NCBI RefSeq assembly: GCF_030403435.1
Contig: NZ_JAUEPH010000001.1
Location: 310,001-374,000 of the forward strand
Source: Algoriphagus sediminis
GTDB lineage: Bacteria; Bacteroidota; Bacteroidia; Cytophagales; Cyclobacteriaceae
DNA length: 64,000 nucleotides
Reading direction: 5' to 3'
Shown here: positions 9,245-18,941 of the stretch, piece by piece
How the letters are laid out: each line of letters opens with the position of its first letter
Position numbering within the stretch: position 1 is the first letter of the stretch
Program-made: the position numbers and the translations under genes
Notes under the pieces: generated by a model
What the model saw: only the letters and a program-made list of their open reading frames with translations
Database searches by the model: none
What the model was told of the DNA's origin: nothing

Positions 9245-10096
9245 ATGAAAAAATTGCAAGGAACAGGAGTAGCATTAGTCACCCCATTCAATGATGATCT
9301 TTCGATAGACTTTGAGGGTCTGAAAAGATTAATCCAGCATGCAAGCAATGGCGGTGCCGATTATCTGGTAGTAATGGGAACTACGGGTGAGGCTCCTACT
9401 CTTTCAAGGTCTGAGAAAGCTGAAGTTTTGGCTAAAGCCAAAGAGTTCAATGAAAAAAATCTTCCAATCGTTTATGGAATAGGAGGAAACAGCACCCAGG
9501 CCGTAATTGACGAGATTCAAGAGACTAATCTGCAGGGTGTTGACGCCATACTTTCTGTAAGTCCTTACTATAATAAACCTACTCAGGCGGGTATTAAAGC
9601 CCATTTTGAAAAAATAGCCGATCATAGCCCCCTCCCGATTATTGTGTACAATATTCCAGGCAGAACTATGTCTAATATGGAGGCAGAGACTACTTTGGCC
9701 TTAGCCAAACATCCAAAAATCATTGGAATGAAAGAAGCAAGCGGCAAATTGGATCAATGCAGAGAAATAGCATTGAGAAAACCTGATGATTTTTTACTGA
9801 TTTCTGGAGATGATGCGCTTACGGTGGCCATCCTTGAGTTAGGTGGGGATGGAATTATTTCTGTTCTGGCCAATGCGATTCCGGGAGCTTTCAAGAAAAT
9901 GTGTCACGGGTCAGATCTAGAGGCAGAGCAAGGACTTTCAGAAGTTGAGAAATTTAATGACCTGATGTATTTAGAGAGTAATCCTGTAGGAATCAAGAAT
10001 CTTCTAAAGCACAAGGGGATTTGCGGGGATCAGGTCAGATTGCCTTTACTCCGTGCATCAGAAGAATTAGATAAGAAAATTAAAGCCCAACTGTAG
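9245..10096 (+). CDS. dapA: 4-hydroxy-tetrahydrodipicolinate synthase
   Basis: A 283-residue TIM-barrel aldolase-type enzyme that condenses pyruvate with aspartate semialdehyde, the first committed step to lysine and diaminopimelate. Visible motifs are TGVALVTPF at the N-terminus, GTTGEAPTLS, SPYYNKPTQAG, the catalytic Tyr in VYNIPGRT (about residue 135) and the Schiff-base Lys in GMKEASG (Lys163). It follows ligA by 39 bases and precedes xseA by two bases, so it is probably co-transcribed with both. Confidence 0.95.
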   Translation: MKKLQGTGVALVTPFNDDLSIDFEGLKRLIQHASNGGADYLVVMGTTGEAPTLSRSEKAEVLAKAKEFNEKNLPIVYGIGGNSTQAVIDEIQETNLQGVDAILSVSPYYNKPTQAGIKAHFEKIADHSPLPIIVYNIPGRTMSNMEAETTLALAKHPKIIGMKEASGKLDQCREIALRKPDDFLLISGDDALTVAILELGGDGIISVLANAIPGAFKKMCHGSDLEAEQGLSEVEKFNDLMYLESNPVGIKNLLKHKGICGDQVRLPLLRASEELDKKIKAQL

Positions 10097-10098
10097 TT

Positions 10099-11346
10099 TT
10101 GCAGCAAGCGATCACCGTATCTCAGTTAAACCTCAAGATTAAATCCACTCTTGAAGGCAACCTTGAGCCCACTTATTGGGTGGTGGGAGAATTAACTGAC
10201 TTTCGGGTAGCTGGACAGGGTCATGCATACTTTGAGCTTGTAGAAAAATCAGGAAACTCAATTCTGGCTAAAATCCGATCGAATATCTGGGCTTTTAGCT
10301 ATCGAGAAATAAGCTATCGGTTCGAACAAACCACTGGTTCCGAACTAAAAACAGGAATGAAAGTGCTGGCTAAGGTGGCTGTTATCTTTCATCCTATCTA
10401 TGGCCTAAGCGCCAATGTCAAGGATATCGATGCTTCATTTTCTCTAGGAGAAAGAGCCCGAATCAAACAAGAGACGATCGACAGACTGACCAAGGAGGGG
10501 CTTATTAATTTAAATTCTAGTATTCCTCTTTCTCAGGTCCTTCAAAAAGTCGCCATCGTCAGCAGTAGTACCGCAGCGGGATATCAGGATTTTGTGAGAC
10601 AGCTGGAGACAAACAACTCAGGGTATAAAATTTATCATAAACTTTTTCAGGCAACCCTTCAGGGAACCAATGCGGCAAAAAGTATCATTGATGCTTTGGA
10701 TGCAGCAGAAATGGCAAATGAGAATTTAGGGTTTGATGCGGTCGTTTTGATTAGAGGAGGGGGCGCACAATTAGACCTGGATTGCTTTGATGAATATGTA
10801 CTGGCAAAGCGTATAGCAACCATGCGACTTCCGGTTCTCACCGGTATTGGTCATGAAAGAGACGAAACCATAGCGGACTTAGTTTCCCATACACCTTTAA
10901 AGACCCCGACTGCTGTAGCTGAGTTTGTTTTAAGCAGCTTCAGGGAATTTGATGAAAATCTCAGGCTGGCGTTTATACAAATTGAGAGATTGACAAGAAG
11001 TCACTTTCAGCTTGAGAACAGCCAACTGGAAGCTCGACTTAGGAGCATACAGCACCAATCAAAAGTTATCCTTCAAAATTCTTTGCAAAAAATTGATTCC
11101 ATTCAAAATCGGATTGAATTAATTTCCAGAAACTCATTGAATTTGAGAGCTTTGGAACTTACCCAAATAGAGAAATCTTTAATGAACCTGGATCCGATCT
11201 CCGTGATGAAAAGAGGTTTTTCGAGAACAGAAAAAGATGGCATACCCATCGATAAATTGGACCTCAAACAAGGGGATTCAATCAAAACTTATACCCTTTC
11301 AAAGACCATTGAAAGTGAGATCAAAAAAGTAGAAAATCATGAGTAA
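10099..11346 (+). CDS. xseA: Exodeoxyribonuclease VII large subunit
   Basis: A 415-residue large subunit of exonuclease VII, which degrades single-stranded DNA in both directions to short oligonucleotides. The N-terminal OB fold shows PTYWVVGELTDFRVAGQGHAYFEL (about residues 24-47). The nuclease core contains VAIVSSSTAAGYQDF, VLIRGGGAQLDLDCFDEY and GIGHERDETIADLVSHTPLKTPTAVAEF, followed by a predicted coiled-coil stretch (about residues 280-350). Translation probably begins at TTG 10099, two bases after the dapA stop; no upstream ATG is available without deep overlap. It overlaps xseB by 8 bases. Confidence 0.94.
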   Translation: MQQAITVSQLNLKIKSTLEGNLEPTYWVVGELTDFRVAGQGHAYFELVEKSGNSILAKIRSNIWAFSYREISYRFEQTTGSELKTGMKVLAKVAVIFHPIYGLSANVKDIDASFSLGERARIKQETIDRLTKEGLINLNSSIPLSQVLQKVAIVSSSTAAGYQDFVRQLETNNSGYKIYHKLFQATLQGTNAAKSIIDALDAAEMANENLGFDAVVLIRGGGAQLDLDCFDEYVLAKRIATMRLPVLTGIGHERDETIADLVSHTPLKTPTAVAEFVLSSFREFDENLRLAFIQIERLTRSHFQLENSQLEARLRSIQHQSKVILQNSLQKIDSIQNRIELISRNSLNLRALELTQIEKSLMNLDPISVMKRGFSRTEKDGIPIDKLDLKQGDSIKTYTLSKTIESEIKKVENHE

Positions 11347-11527
11347 ACATAGCTATGCAGAGGCCTTGGCCAGACTTCAGGAGATACAATCTCAATTGGA
11401 ATCTGGGGAAAAGGGAGTGGATGAACTTTCGAAACTTGTAAAGGAAGCATCCAGTCTAGTGAAGGAGTGTAGGAAAAAACTCAAGTCCACAGAGGAAGAA
11501 ATCCAAAAAGCTTTTGAGGAGGATTGA
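11339..11527 (+). CDS. xseB: Exodeoxyribonuclease VII small subunit
   Basis: A 62-residue helical protein (YAEALARLQEIQSQLESGEKGVDELSKLVKEASSLVKECRKKL) that matches the XseB family in length and pattern. It forms the small-subunit part of exonuclease VII with XseA. Its ATG lies inside the end of xseA (8-base overlap), giving stoichiometric coupled translation. Confidence 0.92.
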   Translation: MSKHSYAEALARLQEIQSQLESGEKGVDELSKLVKEASSLVKECRKKLKSTEEEIQKAFEED

Positions 11528-11572
11528 AATACAATAATTGGAGTAAATCCAAGTTTTAATGGAAAAGTGAAT

Positions 11573-11580
11573 TACTTTTG
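11573..11580 (+). promoter_or_regulatory. Predicted -7 box for the beta-barrel-like protein gene
   Basis: TACTTTTG matches TAnnTTTG and lies 59 bases before the ATG at 11640. It separates this gene from the ligA-dapA-xseAB run. Confidence 0.45.
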
Positions 11581-11639
11581 CTGGCATATTTCTTGTGCTT
11601 TCATAGCTCCGCAAAAGAAAGACCTTTCAAGGCTCTCCC

Positions 11640-12347
11640 ATGAAAAAAATTACCGGAATTCTATTTTGTAGTTTATTGTGCATCAGCGCATTAAATTCCT
11701 TTGGCCAAAACTTTTACAAAGAAAGAGTTTCCAGAGACCATATAGTTTCCTTCGGTGTAGGCCCCTCCTTCGCTTACATCGATAATGGTGGTCAATACAG
11801 GGATTTCAATTTTGCCATAAAACCTTCTGTCACCGCTTCTGTGCTTAAAAGAATGACCCCGGTAATCGACTTAAGGGCAAGCCTTGGAGTGCAGTGGATA
11901 GAAAACGGAGGAAACCCTCCTACCGCAATCAGAGATCAATGGTTCTTCAATGGATCGTCTTTTACTGTCAAGGGATCTTCTATTTTCTTTGATGTCATGC
12001 CAACCTTTAATTTGGTTTCGTTTGACAATCACATCTATAGAAGCAAAGTAAATTTATATGGTGGTGCAGGTCTGGGAATAATGTACACCATGACCGAGCA
12101 GAAAAAATCTTTTAGTGAGGAAGAACGGCCTACCGATGAATCAATCACAACTGGATATGTACCAGTTAGAGCAGGTTTAAGTTTCAAAATAGGTCCTTAC
12201 TCTGATATCGCCGGAGAAGGGACCGCTCTATTTACGTTTACCGATAATATCGATGGAAATATCGGGTCAAACAGATGGGGGGATCACCTTTTCAGTGCTC
12301 AGATTGTCTATAGGAGATACTTTATTCCAAAGTCCCTCACGAGATAA
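11640..12347 (+). CDS. Secreted beta-barrel-like outer membrane protein, function unknown
   Basis: A 235-residue protein with a signal peptide (KKITGILFCSLLCISALNSFGQ, cleavage expected after the Gln) and alternating polar/hydrophobic strands ending in an aromatic-rich segment (FSAQIVYRRYFIP), as in small outer membrane beta-barrels of Bacteroidota. Glycine-aromatic strands such as VNLYGGAGLGIMYTM support this. I do not recognise a specific family. It is convergent with the UpxY-like gene with no intergenic base between the two stops. Confidence 0.7.
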   Translation: MKKITGILFCSLLCISALNSFGQNFYKERVSRDHIVSFGVGPSFAYIDNGGQYRDFNFAIKPSVTASVLKRMTPVIDLRASLGVQWIENGGNPPTAIRDQWFFNGSSFTVKGSSIFFDVMPTFNLVSFDNHIYRSKVNLYGGAGLGIMYTMTEQKKSFSEEERPTDESITTGYVPVRAGLSFKIGPYSDIAGEGTALFTFTDNIDGNIGSNRWGDHLFSAQIVYRRYFIPKSLTR

Positions 12348-12863
12348 TCAGGCACTGGTTTTCGTTTTAATCACCTCCAGATATTTCCTTGGAACATTGA
12401 TCAACATGTTTTGATCAATTCCTGGCACCCTGATTACAAAGTAGTCCTTATTTCCCTTCTCGATGCATTCCCCAGTCATGTGCTGCAATGGCCCAGCGAT
12501 TACTTTTACCTTTTCGCCAGGTTCGATATCAGAACCATCTGTCTCTACATCTACTCCTGTGGCTACTACCCTTTTGATTACATCGATTACCTTCTCATCA
12601 ATCGTCGCGTGCTCACCTGAAAAGTGTACGAATTTTACAGCACCCGGAACCTGTAGGCATTCCCAAAGTTGATTCCTTCTGGTTTTGACAAAAACATAAC
12701 CATTGAATAGGGCCTTCTGGACTTTTTTCTTTCGGTCAGACCACTGCCTTAATTCCTCCACAATCGGTAGATAAACTTCCCATCCACGTTCCTTAAGCCT
12801 ATTAGCAACCTTCTTCTCAGATCGGGAGGCTGTGTACATCACATACCAATTCAATTCTTCCAT
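12348..12863 (-). CDS. UpxY/NusG-like transcription antitermination factor
   Basis: A 171-residue protein from MEELNWYVMYTASRSEKKVANRLKERGWEVYLPIVEELRQWSDRKKKV, the NGN domain of NusG paralogues. A C-terminal KOW-like domain follows (EPGEKVKVIAGPLQHMTGECIEK). A longer start at 12905 would add 14 residues and is possible. UpxY proteins bind RNA polymerase and promote read-through of capsule or other polysaccharide operons, normally as the first gene of the operon they serve. Here no polysaccharide locus is attached: the gene is followed only by a convergent beta-barrel-like gene and preceded by the efflux operon. Confidence 0.88.
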   Translation of the reverse strand: MEELNWYVMYTASRSEKKVANRLKERGWEVYLPIVEELRQWSDRKKKVQKALFNGYVFVKTRRNQLWECLQVPGAVKFVHFSGEHATIDEKVIDVIKRVVATGVDVETDGSDIEPGEKVKVIAGPLQHMTGECIEKGNKDYFVIRVPGIDQNMLINVPRKYLEVIKTKTSA

Positions 12864-12930
12864 CTCTGTTAAAATTTGGGAATTTGAAATTAGAGAATCT
12901 TTCATTGAATGCGAAAATCAGGCAAATAAA

Positions 12931-12957
12931 AACCTCCGAAGCAGTGCCTCGGAGGTT
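12931..12957 (-). terminator. Intrinsic terminator of the RND efflux operon
   Basis: A perfect 9-bp stem (AACCTCCGA / TCGGAGGTT) with a 9-base loop, 30 bases beyond the RND stop codon; on the minus strand it is followed by TTTATTT. Confidence 0.85.
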
Positions 12958-12986
12958 AATAAAAAAAACCACCAACCTTAATTCGA

Positions 12987-15900
12987 TTATGCTCTCAACT
13001 TTCGGATTTTTAAGTTCATCCGATCCGTGAGTAAATACATAACCGGTACAATCACTAACGTAAGGAAGGTTGCAAAGGTTAGCCCGAAAATGACAGTCCA
13101 AGCCATTGGTCCCCAGAAATCTGCATTGTCTCCTCCTATGTAAAATTGAGGGTCAAATGAAGAGAGCAAACTTCCAAAATTTATATTCATCCCTATCGCA
13201 AGCGGGATCAATCCCAATACTGTTGTAATAGCTGTTAGCAATACTGGTCTCAAACGAGTTTTCCCAGACTCTACAATACTCATTGTCAAATCCTCAAAGC
13301 TTAGAGACTCACCATCTTCTAAACCAAGCTCTTCCCGCTTTCTTGCTCTTACCAAGTTTGTGTAATCAATCAATACAATAGCATTATTCACCACAACCCC
13401 TGCTAGAGAAATAATTCCAATTCCTGTCATGATTACCACGAACTCCATATTAAATATTGTCAAGCCCAGAAATACACCTATTGTACTTAAGACTACAGAA
13501 GCCATAATGATGAAAGGTGTGGTCACTGAGTTAAACTGGGCTACTATGATCAAGAAAATTAAAGAGATGGCAATCATCAACGCTCTGACCAAGAATTCCA
13601 TAGACTTCGCCTGCTCTTCTTGCTCTCCGGTAAACTTCACAGAAATTCCATCTGGAACATCATAATTAGCCAAGACAGACTGAATCTGCTGATTGATTTC
13701 AGTGGCATTATATCCGTCAAGAACATTAGAGTACATGGTAATGGCCTTTTCCAGATCTTTTCTTTTAACTGAACCATAGGTCGAACCATATTCAATATCA
13801 GCCACGGCTGAAATTGGCACTTCTCTTTTTGTGCCAAACTTATCTCTAAAGCCTATTTTCTTATTTACTAAAGTGCTAACATCATATCGATAATTCTCAT
13901 CCAAACGTAGTTGGATAGGATAATCGTCTTCTCCCTCTTTGTATTTGGACACTTCCAAACCAAAAAGTGATGTTCTCAAGTCAGTAGCAATACTGGAGGT
14001 GGAAAGCCCAAATCTCCTTGCTTTGTCTCTGTCCACATTGATAATCAATTCAGGGTTACCTAAAGAAAGGTCAGTTTTCAACTCTTCAATACCAGCTATA
14101 TTCTGCAGCTCGATAAAGTCCCTGGTTTGGTTTACATAAGCGATCAGCTGTTCATAATCCTCTCCCACAAATTCAAGATTGATGGCTTTACCCACCGGAG
14201 GACCATTTCTTTGCTTATCGACAGTGATCAGGACTCCAGGATATTTTTCCACTAGGTTCCGGATCTCCTCCATCGCTAGGTTTGTATTGATACCCTGTCG
14301 ATCTATATAATCCACAAAGCCGATTGTCATCTTAGCCTTATGCGGTGTAGCCTGATTGGATGGACCTTCAGTAGGGTCTCCAGTTCCTTCACCCACCTGG
14401 GTGATCACAGATTCAATGATATCCTCATAATCTGCCAAAGCAACCATCACTTCATCTTCCATTTCATCCACAAATTCATTTGTAGCTTCGATATCGGTTC
14501 CAATTGGAAACTCGACAAAGACATTTACAAGCTGAGGTTGATTATCAGGGAAAAATAGAACCTTTGGCGACCGAACAAAGAAGATCATCACAGCAGCGAT
14601 CAACAGAACGAATGTTCCACCGAAGAAGACATAAGGTCTAAATCCTGAAAGGGCAAATTTTAGTGTAGACTCATAGACATTTTCAAGGTTCACAAGGAAA
14701 ACTGTTTGGAACCACTTAATAGCCTTCCTCAAAACAAAGAGATTAAACAAAGTCAACACTGATGCCACGGCCATCAAGGTGCCCATTGCAGTCACTCCCA
14801 AAAGATAGAAAATGATAGAAAGCACCAATAGAATACCGGCCACGATCAAGCCCTTCCTTTTTGGCTTTTCCTTCATTACATCCTCTACCTTCATGAATAA
14901 TGAAGTCAATACTGGGTTGATGACCAAAGCCACAAATAATGAGGAGGATAACACGATGATCAAAGTGATAGGAAGGAATTTCATAAACTCCCCAATGATG
15001 TCATTCCAGAATGCCAACGGTAAGAAAGCGGCAAGAGTAGTCATGGTCGAAGTAATGATTGGCCATGCCACCTCTCCTACTCCTTCTTTAGCGGCTTGGA
15101 TAGCAGGCTTACCCTCAGACATGAGCCGGTAGATATTTTCTACCACCACAATTCCATTATCCACCAACATCCCCAATGCTAAAATCAGGGAAAATAACAC
15201 CATCAGATTCAATGTGATCCCGAAGGAATTTAAGATCAGGAAAGATATAAACATGGAAAGCGGTATAGCGATACCCACGAAAAGCGCATTCCTAAATCCA
15301 AGGAAAAACATCAATACCAATACCACTAGGATCACCCCAAAGATGATCGAGTTCTCAAGGTCACTTACCTGAAGTCTTGTCTGCTTGGATTGATCATTTG
15401 TGATAGTAATCTCCAAATCTGGAGGAAATCTATTCGCCTTAGTCTCATCAATTAGTTCTTTGATTTTATCAGCGGCATTAAGAAGGTTTTCCCCAGATCT
15501 TTTCACCACATTAATGGTAACTACTGGAAGGTTCTTACTTCTGGCGTAAGTGGATCTATCCTTATAGGTGTCCAAGACCTCGGCTACATCTCGCAGGTAT
15601 ACTATCTTCTGATTGTCAGTTTTTACAATTATGTTTTTCAACTGCATAGGATCAGAAAATTCTCCGTCCACCCTTACGGTCCTTTGGAAATCTCCTGTTC
15701 TGATATTTCCACCTGAGATGGTCACATTTTCCTGCTGGATGGCCTGAGCAATATCATTAAAACTCACACCTACAGCTTCCATCTTGTATGGATTAGCATT
15801 AATCTGAATCTCTCGTTCTACCGTTCCCGCCAGATCCGCACTGGAAATTTCTCCGAGCTTTTCAATTTCATCCTCAAGATACTCTCCAAACTTCTTCAAT

Positions 15901-16388
15901 TCGGCTTCAGAGTAATCTCCGGAAATATTCACGTTCATAATTGGGAAATCGGAGGTATTGATCTCCAAAACATTCGGATCTTGATCCAAGTCAGTAGGAA
16001 GCTCACTTTTTGCTTTGTCCACCGCATCTTTCACATCCTGGAGCGCTTTGGTGATTTCAATCCCTGGATTGAATTCTACGACTATAGAAGAAAAATCCTG
16101 AACGGATGTGGAATTAATGTCCTTGATGTCATTCAGCGACTTTAACTCTTTTTCGATTGGCCTGGTAATCAGATTCTCCATATCCACAGGAGAATTACCC
16201 GGATAAGGAGTCCCGACATAAACTGTTGGGATCACTATCTCAGGAAAACTTTCCTTTGGCATGGTCCGATATGCGCTCAGACCAAGAACTGAAATAATCA
16301 AAGTCAGAATTACAACCGAGGTAGCATTGTCTACACTAAGGCTGGATAATCCAAATTCTCTGACCGTTTTACTGTTTGTGTTAGCCAT
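12987..16388 (-). CDS. RND family efflux transporter, inner-membrane pump (AcrB-like)
   Basis: A 1133-residue proton-driven pump with the RND layout: one N-terminal membrane helix (VVILTLIISVLGLSAYR), a large periplasmic loop, a helix bundle, then the second repeat. The N-terminal FPEIVIPTVYVGTPYPGNSPVDMENLITRPIE is typical. The TM4 proton-relay segment reads LALGMLVDNGIVVVENIYRL, so the usual Asp-Asp pair is Asp-Asn. The second half contains FSLAGVVVNNAIVLIDY-like text (SLAGVVVNNAIVLIDYTN). The substrate cannot be told from sequence. It is the last gene of the tetR-tolC-MFP-RND operon, one base after the MFP stop codon. Confidence 0.94.
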   Translation of the reverse strand: MANTNSKTVREFGLSSLSVDNATSVVILTLIISVLGLSAYRTMPKESFPEIVIPTVYVGTPYPGNSPVDMENLITRPIEKELKSLNDIKDINSTSVQDFSSIVVEFNPGIEITKALQDVKDAVDKAKSELPTDLDQDPNVLEINTSDFPIMNVNISGDYSEAELKKFGEYLEDEIEKLGEISSADLAGTVEREIQINANPYKMEAVGVSFNDIAQAIQQENVTISGGNIRTGDFQRTVRVDGEFSDPMQLKNIIVKTDNQKIVYLRDVAEVLDTYKDRSTYARSKNLPVVTINVVKRSGENLLNAADKIKELIDETKANRFPPDLEITITNDQSKQTRLQVSDLENSIIFGVILVVLVLMFFLGFRNALFVGIAIPLSMFISFLILNSFGITLNLMVLFSLILALGMLVDNGIVVVENIYRLMSEGKPAIQAAKEGVGEVAWPIITSTMTTLAAFLPLAFWNDIIGEFMKFLPITLIIVLSSSLFVALVINPVLTSLFMKVEDVMKEKPKRKGLIVAGILLVLSIIFYLLGVTAMGTLMAVASVLTLFNLFVLRKAIKWFQTVFLVNLENVYESTLKFALSGFRPYVFFGGTFVLLIAAVMIFFVRSPKVLFFPDNQPQLVNVFVEFPIGTDIEATNEFVDEMEDEVMVALADYEDIIESVITQVGEGTGDPTEGPSNQATPHKAKMTIGFVDYIDRQGINTNLAMEEIRNLVEKYPGVLITVDKQRNGPPVGKAINLEFVGEDYEQLIAYVNQTRDFIELQNIAGIEELKTDLSLGNPELIINVDRDKARRFGLSTSSIATDLRTSLFGLEVSKYKEGEDDYPIQLRLDENYRYDVSTLVNKKIGFRDKFGTKREVPISAVADIEYGSTYGSVKRKDLEKAITMYSNVLDGYNATEINQQIQSVLANYDVPDGISVKFTGEQEEQAKSMEFLVRALMIAISLIFLIIVAQFNSVTTPFIIMASVVLSTIGVFLGLTIFNMEFVVIMTGIGIISLAGVVVNNAIVLIDYTNLVRARKREELGLEDGESLSFEDLTMSIVESGKTRLRPVLLTAITTVLGLIPLAIGMNINFGSLLSSFDPQFYIGGDNADFWGPMAWTVIFGLTFATFLTLVIVPVMYLLTDRMNLKIRKLRA

Positions 16389-16389
16389 T

Positions 16390-17532
16390 TTATAGTTGGG
16401 CTATGTTTACGTTAAAATTGTCTCCTACTTCCCTAAAGCCTTTGTCAACAAGAACTTCACCAGCATTCAAACCTGACAGAATCTCTGTCTCCATATCATA
16501 CGTTTGACCACGATCTACGTATTTCTTCTTTGCTATTCCATCTTCTACGGCGTAGACATAATCACCCCGATTGTCGCTTAGGATCAAATGACTTGGAACT
16601 ACTATTGCGTCCTCGTTTTCATAATCCCTAACCTCAAGCACTGAGATCATATTGGGCTTAATGTTTGCCATATTTGGCAAAAACACCTCTACTTTAAAGG
16701 TCCTGTTATTCGGATTGATTACCGCTCCTACCGATGAAACTTTAGTGGCTATTTTCTTATCTAAATTTGGGAAATACACATTCACAGAGTCACCCTTATC
16801 GATTACCCCTATGTAGGTTTCTGACACATCAGCCTCAATGTAAAGATCACTTTCCCCGATGAATTGGAACATTGGGGCTCCTGGCTGTACCAATTCTCCG
16901 AGTCTTACGTTCACTGTCTCGATCGTCCCAGTAAAAGGTGCCCGAATCATTGTTTTTGATAGCTGAGTCTCAAGAGAAGCTAGGCTTCTTTCCAGACTTT
17001 CTTTTCTGTTCTTAGCTTCCAAATATTGAATTTCAGTCCCGATCTCTTGCTCCCAAAGTCTTGCCTGCTTCTCGTATAGAGTGGTCGCCAAATCCAAGGT
17101 TGTTTCTAATTCATCAATGTTTTTCTGAATGACCTCGGAGTCAATCCTTGCCAATAGTTGGCCACGATTCACTCGCATCCCTTCAGTTACTGGAATTTCC
17201 AGAATCGTTCCCTGACTTTCGGAGCTTATACTTACGTTTTTCTTGGAAAGTACCGATCCTGTAAGCTCAACGAAATGCTGGAATTTCCCTTGCTTAACTT
17301 CAGCGGTAGTGATCAGAATTGACTTCTTGTTAGCTTGAGCAAAATCAGGGTCTAAAGTGGAAATCTCTTTTTCCAGCTCTTGAATCTGCATCTGCAGTTC
17401 ACTGGCCTGGTTTCTAAGTTCAGCCAGTTCAGCAACCTTGGTTTCGACTGGGCTCTCCTCAGCCGCGCCTCCGCAGGCATAAATTAAGCCTGTCAGAGCT
17501 AAAATAGGTAAGGTTTTTAAGGTCGTTTTCAT
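16390..17532 (-). CDS. RND efflux periplasmic adaptor (membrane fusion protein), lipoprotein
   Basis: A 380-residue HlyD/AcrA-type adaptor linking the inner-membrane pump to TolC. The start at 17532 gives a clear lipoprotein signal MKTTLKTLPILALTGLIYAC with Cys20 as lipidation site; an upstream ATG at 17568 would add 12 residues before it. A short coiled coil follows (ELRNQASELQMQIQELEKEI), then the split lipoyl/barrel-sandwich halves (ILEIPVTEGMRVNRGQLLARID and RAPFTGTIETVNVRLGELVQPG) around a helical hairpin, then beta-barrel and membrane-proximal domains. It is flanked by tolC and the pump. Confidence 0.94.
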   Translation of the reverse strand: MKTTLKTLPILALTGLIYACGGAAEESPVETKVAELAELRNQASELQMQIQELEKEISTLDPDFAQANKKSILITTAEVKQGKFQHFVELTGSVLSKKNVSISSESQGTILEIPVTEGMRVNRGQLLARIDSEVIQKNIDELETTLDLATTLYEKQARLWEQEIGTEIQYLEAKNRKESLERSLASLETQLSKTMIRAPFTGTIETVNVRLGELVQPGAPMFQFIGESDLYIEADVSETYIGVIDKGDSVNVYFPNLDKKIATKVSSVGAVINPNNRTFKVEVFLPNMANIKPNMISVLEVRDYENEDAIVVPSHLILSDNRGDYVYAVEDGIAKKKYVDRGQTYDMETEILSGLNAGEVLVDKGFREVGDNFNVNIAQL

Positions 17533-17579
17533 AATATTTATATTCTTGGATATGAAAGTCAATTTCAATTGTTGGTTGG

Positions 17580-18941
17580 TTAAAAGTTTAAGTCGGTTTG
17601 AAGTATTCCCAAAGCTCTTTCTAGGTCTACCTTAGCGATCAAGCCGTCATAAAGTGATGATAAATAGTTTATTTCGGCATCTTTTAGCGCTGCGTCAGCA
17701 TCTACTAACTCAAGATTGCTTCCTACACCTTCATTGTACTTGATCTGTGCTATATCGAAAACCTCCTGAGCCAGCTTCATGTTTTCATTTTGAACTCGAA
17801 GGATTTCTATATCATTTCGAAGGTTTTGTTTAGCCTGATAAATCTCTAATGCGATGTTATCCTGTAAAAAGAATTGCTGGTTCTCAAGTTGCTGCATTTG
17901 AATTCGATTTTTCTGGATTCTAGCGCTTTTCGCAAGGCCATCAAAAATCGGAATACTCATGGTCACACCTAGCAAAGAACTGCTGAACCAATTAATTGAA
18001 TTATATGTACCACTGAGTGAATTACCTGCACCACTTCTCTGATAATTACCATTGAATGTAATCTTCGGCATGTACTGGGCGTGATTATTCTTAAAGTCAA
18101 GCCTGGTCAGCTCAAGATTTTTCTGTAGCTGATCTTCCTCCACACGTCTCATACCTTCCATGGCCAAAAGCGTGTTTAGCTCTTCCTCTGGATTTAATTC
18201 TTGAAGGGTCTCAGTGATTTCAATGTCATATTCCTTAGGAAGACCCATATTAAGTTTTAAGAGTTGCTTGCTGATTTCATAGGCCGTTTGGGCTCTAGCT
18301 AAACTGGAAGATGTATTATTCCTTTGAACCTGAATTCTGGTCACATCTATTTTTTCCGAGAATCCAGCCTCATTTAATGCTTTGGTCTCCGCCAGAAGAT
18401 CATCCAACCTATTCAAATTAGCCTCTGCAAGCTCAATCCGTCTTTGGTTCACCAAAACACCATAGTAAGCCTTTTTCACGGCCTCGATTACATCATTTTC
18501 AGTTTTCTCGAGATCAAACTGAGTTAGTTCATTTAGAGTTTTTGCCGCTCTCAAACCAACAAAGAAAGACCCGTCGAAGATCATCTGACTTACCGTCACG
18601 CCCAGACCGGAGGAATAATTCACACCAAATCTGGCAGGAATAACATCACTAGGAATACTTGGGTCTCCAAATGGCGGCTCATTAGGTAAGAAAACTACAG
18701 GAATCTCCGGGTTGTAATTGAGATTAAAGGAGCCATTTATCTGTGGAAGACCATCAGCCATGGTTTCTTTTACAGTTGCTTTGGATACCAATAATTCAAG
18801 CTTGGCATTTTTTGCATCCACATTATTCTCCAAGGCATATTCCAGACTTTCCATCAGGTTAAGCTGAAGTACATCTGTTTGAGCAGAAGCAATTCCCCCT
18901 GCTATCAAAAGTGTAATTAAAGTTGTCAAAAGGTTTTTCAT
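17580..18941 (-). CDS. TolC family outer membrane efflux protein
   Basis: A 453-residue outer membrane channel with signal peptide (KNLLTTLITLLIAGGIASAQ). The two OEP repeats of long helices are visible: SLEYALENNVDAKNAKLELLVSKA in the first half and ELTRLDFKNNHAQYMPKITFNGNY, then YEGVGSNLELVDADAALKDAEINYL-like text (NEGVGSNLELVDADAALKDA) near the end. It forms the exit duct of the tripartite pump. Its start overlaps the stop of the upstream tetR by four bases, and the MFP follows. Confidence 0.94.
   Translation of the reverse strand: MKNLLTTLITLLIAGGIASAQTDVLQLNLMESLEYALENNVDAKNAKLELLVSKATVKETMADGLPQINGSFNLNYNPEIPVVFLPNEPPFGDPSIPSDVIPARFGVNYSSGLGVTVSQMIFDGSFFVGLRAAKTLNELTQFDLEKTENDVIEAVKKAYYGVLVNQRRIELAEANLNRLDDLLAETKALNEAGFSEKIDVTRIQVQRNNTSSSLARAQTAYEISKQLLKLNMGLPKEYDIEITETLQELNPEEELNTLLAMEGMRRVEEDQLQKNLELTRLDFKNNHAQYMPKITFNGNYQRSGAGNSLSGTYNSINWFSSSLLGVTMSIPIFDGLAKSARIQKNRIQMQQLENQQFFLQDNIALEIYQAKQNLRNDIEILRVQNENMKLAQEVFDIAQIKYNEGVGSNLELVDADAALKDAEINYLSSLYDGLIAKVDLERALGILQTDLNF

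Noticed and set aside
15120..15135. Minor plus-strand frames inside the RND, tolC and purL genes
   Set aside because: They are antisense or out-of-frame shadows of long, well-supported coding regions.
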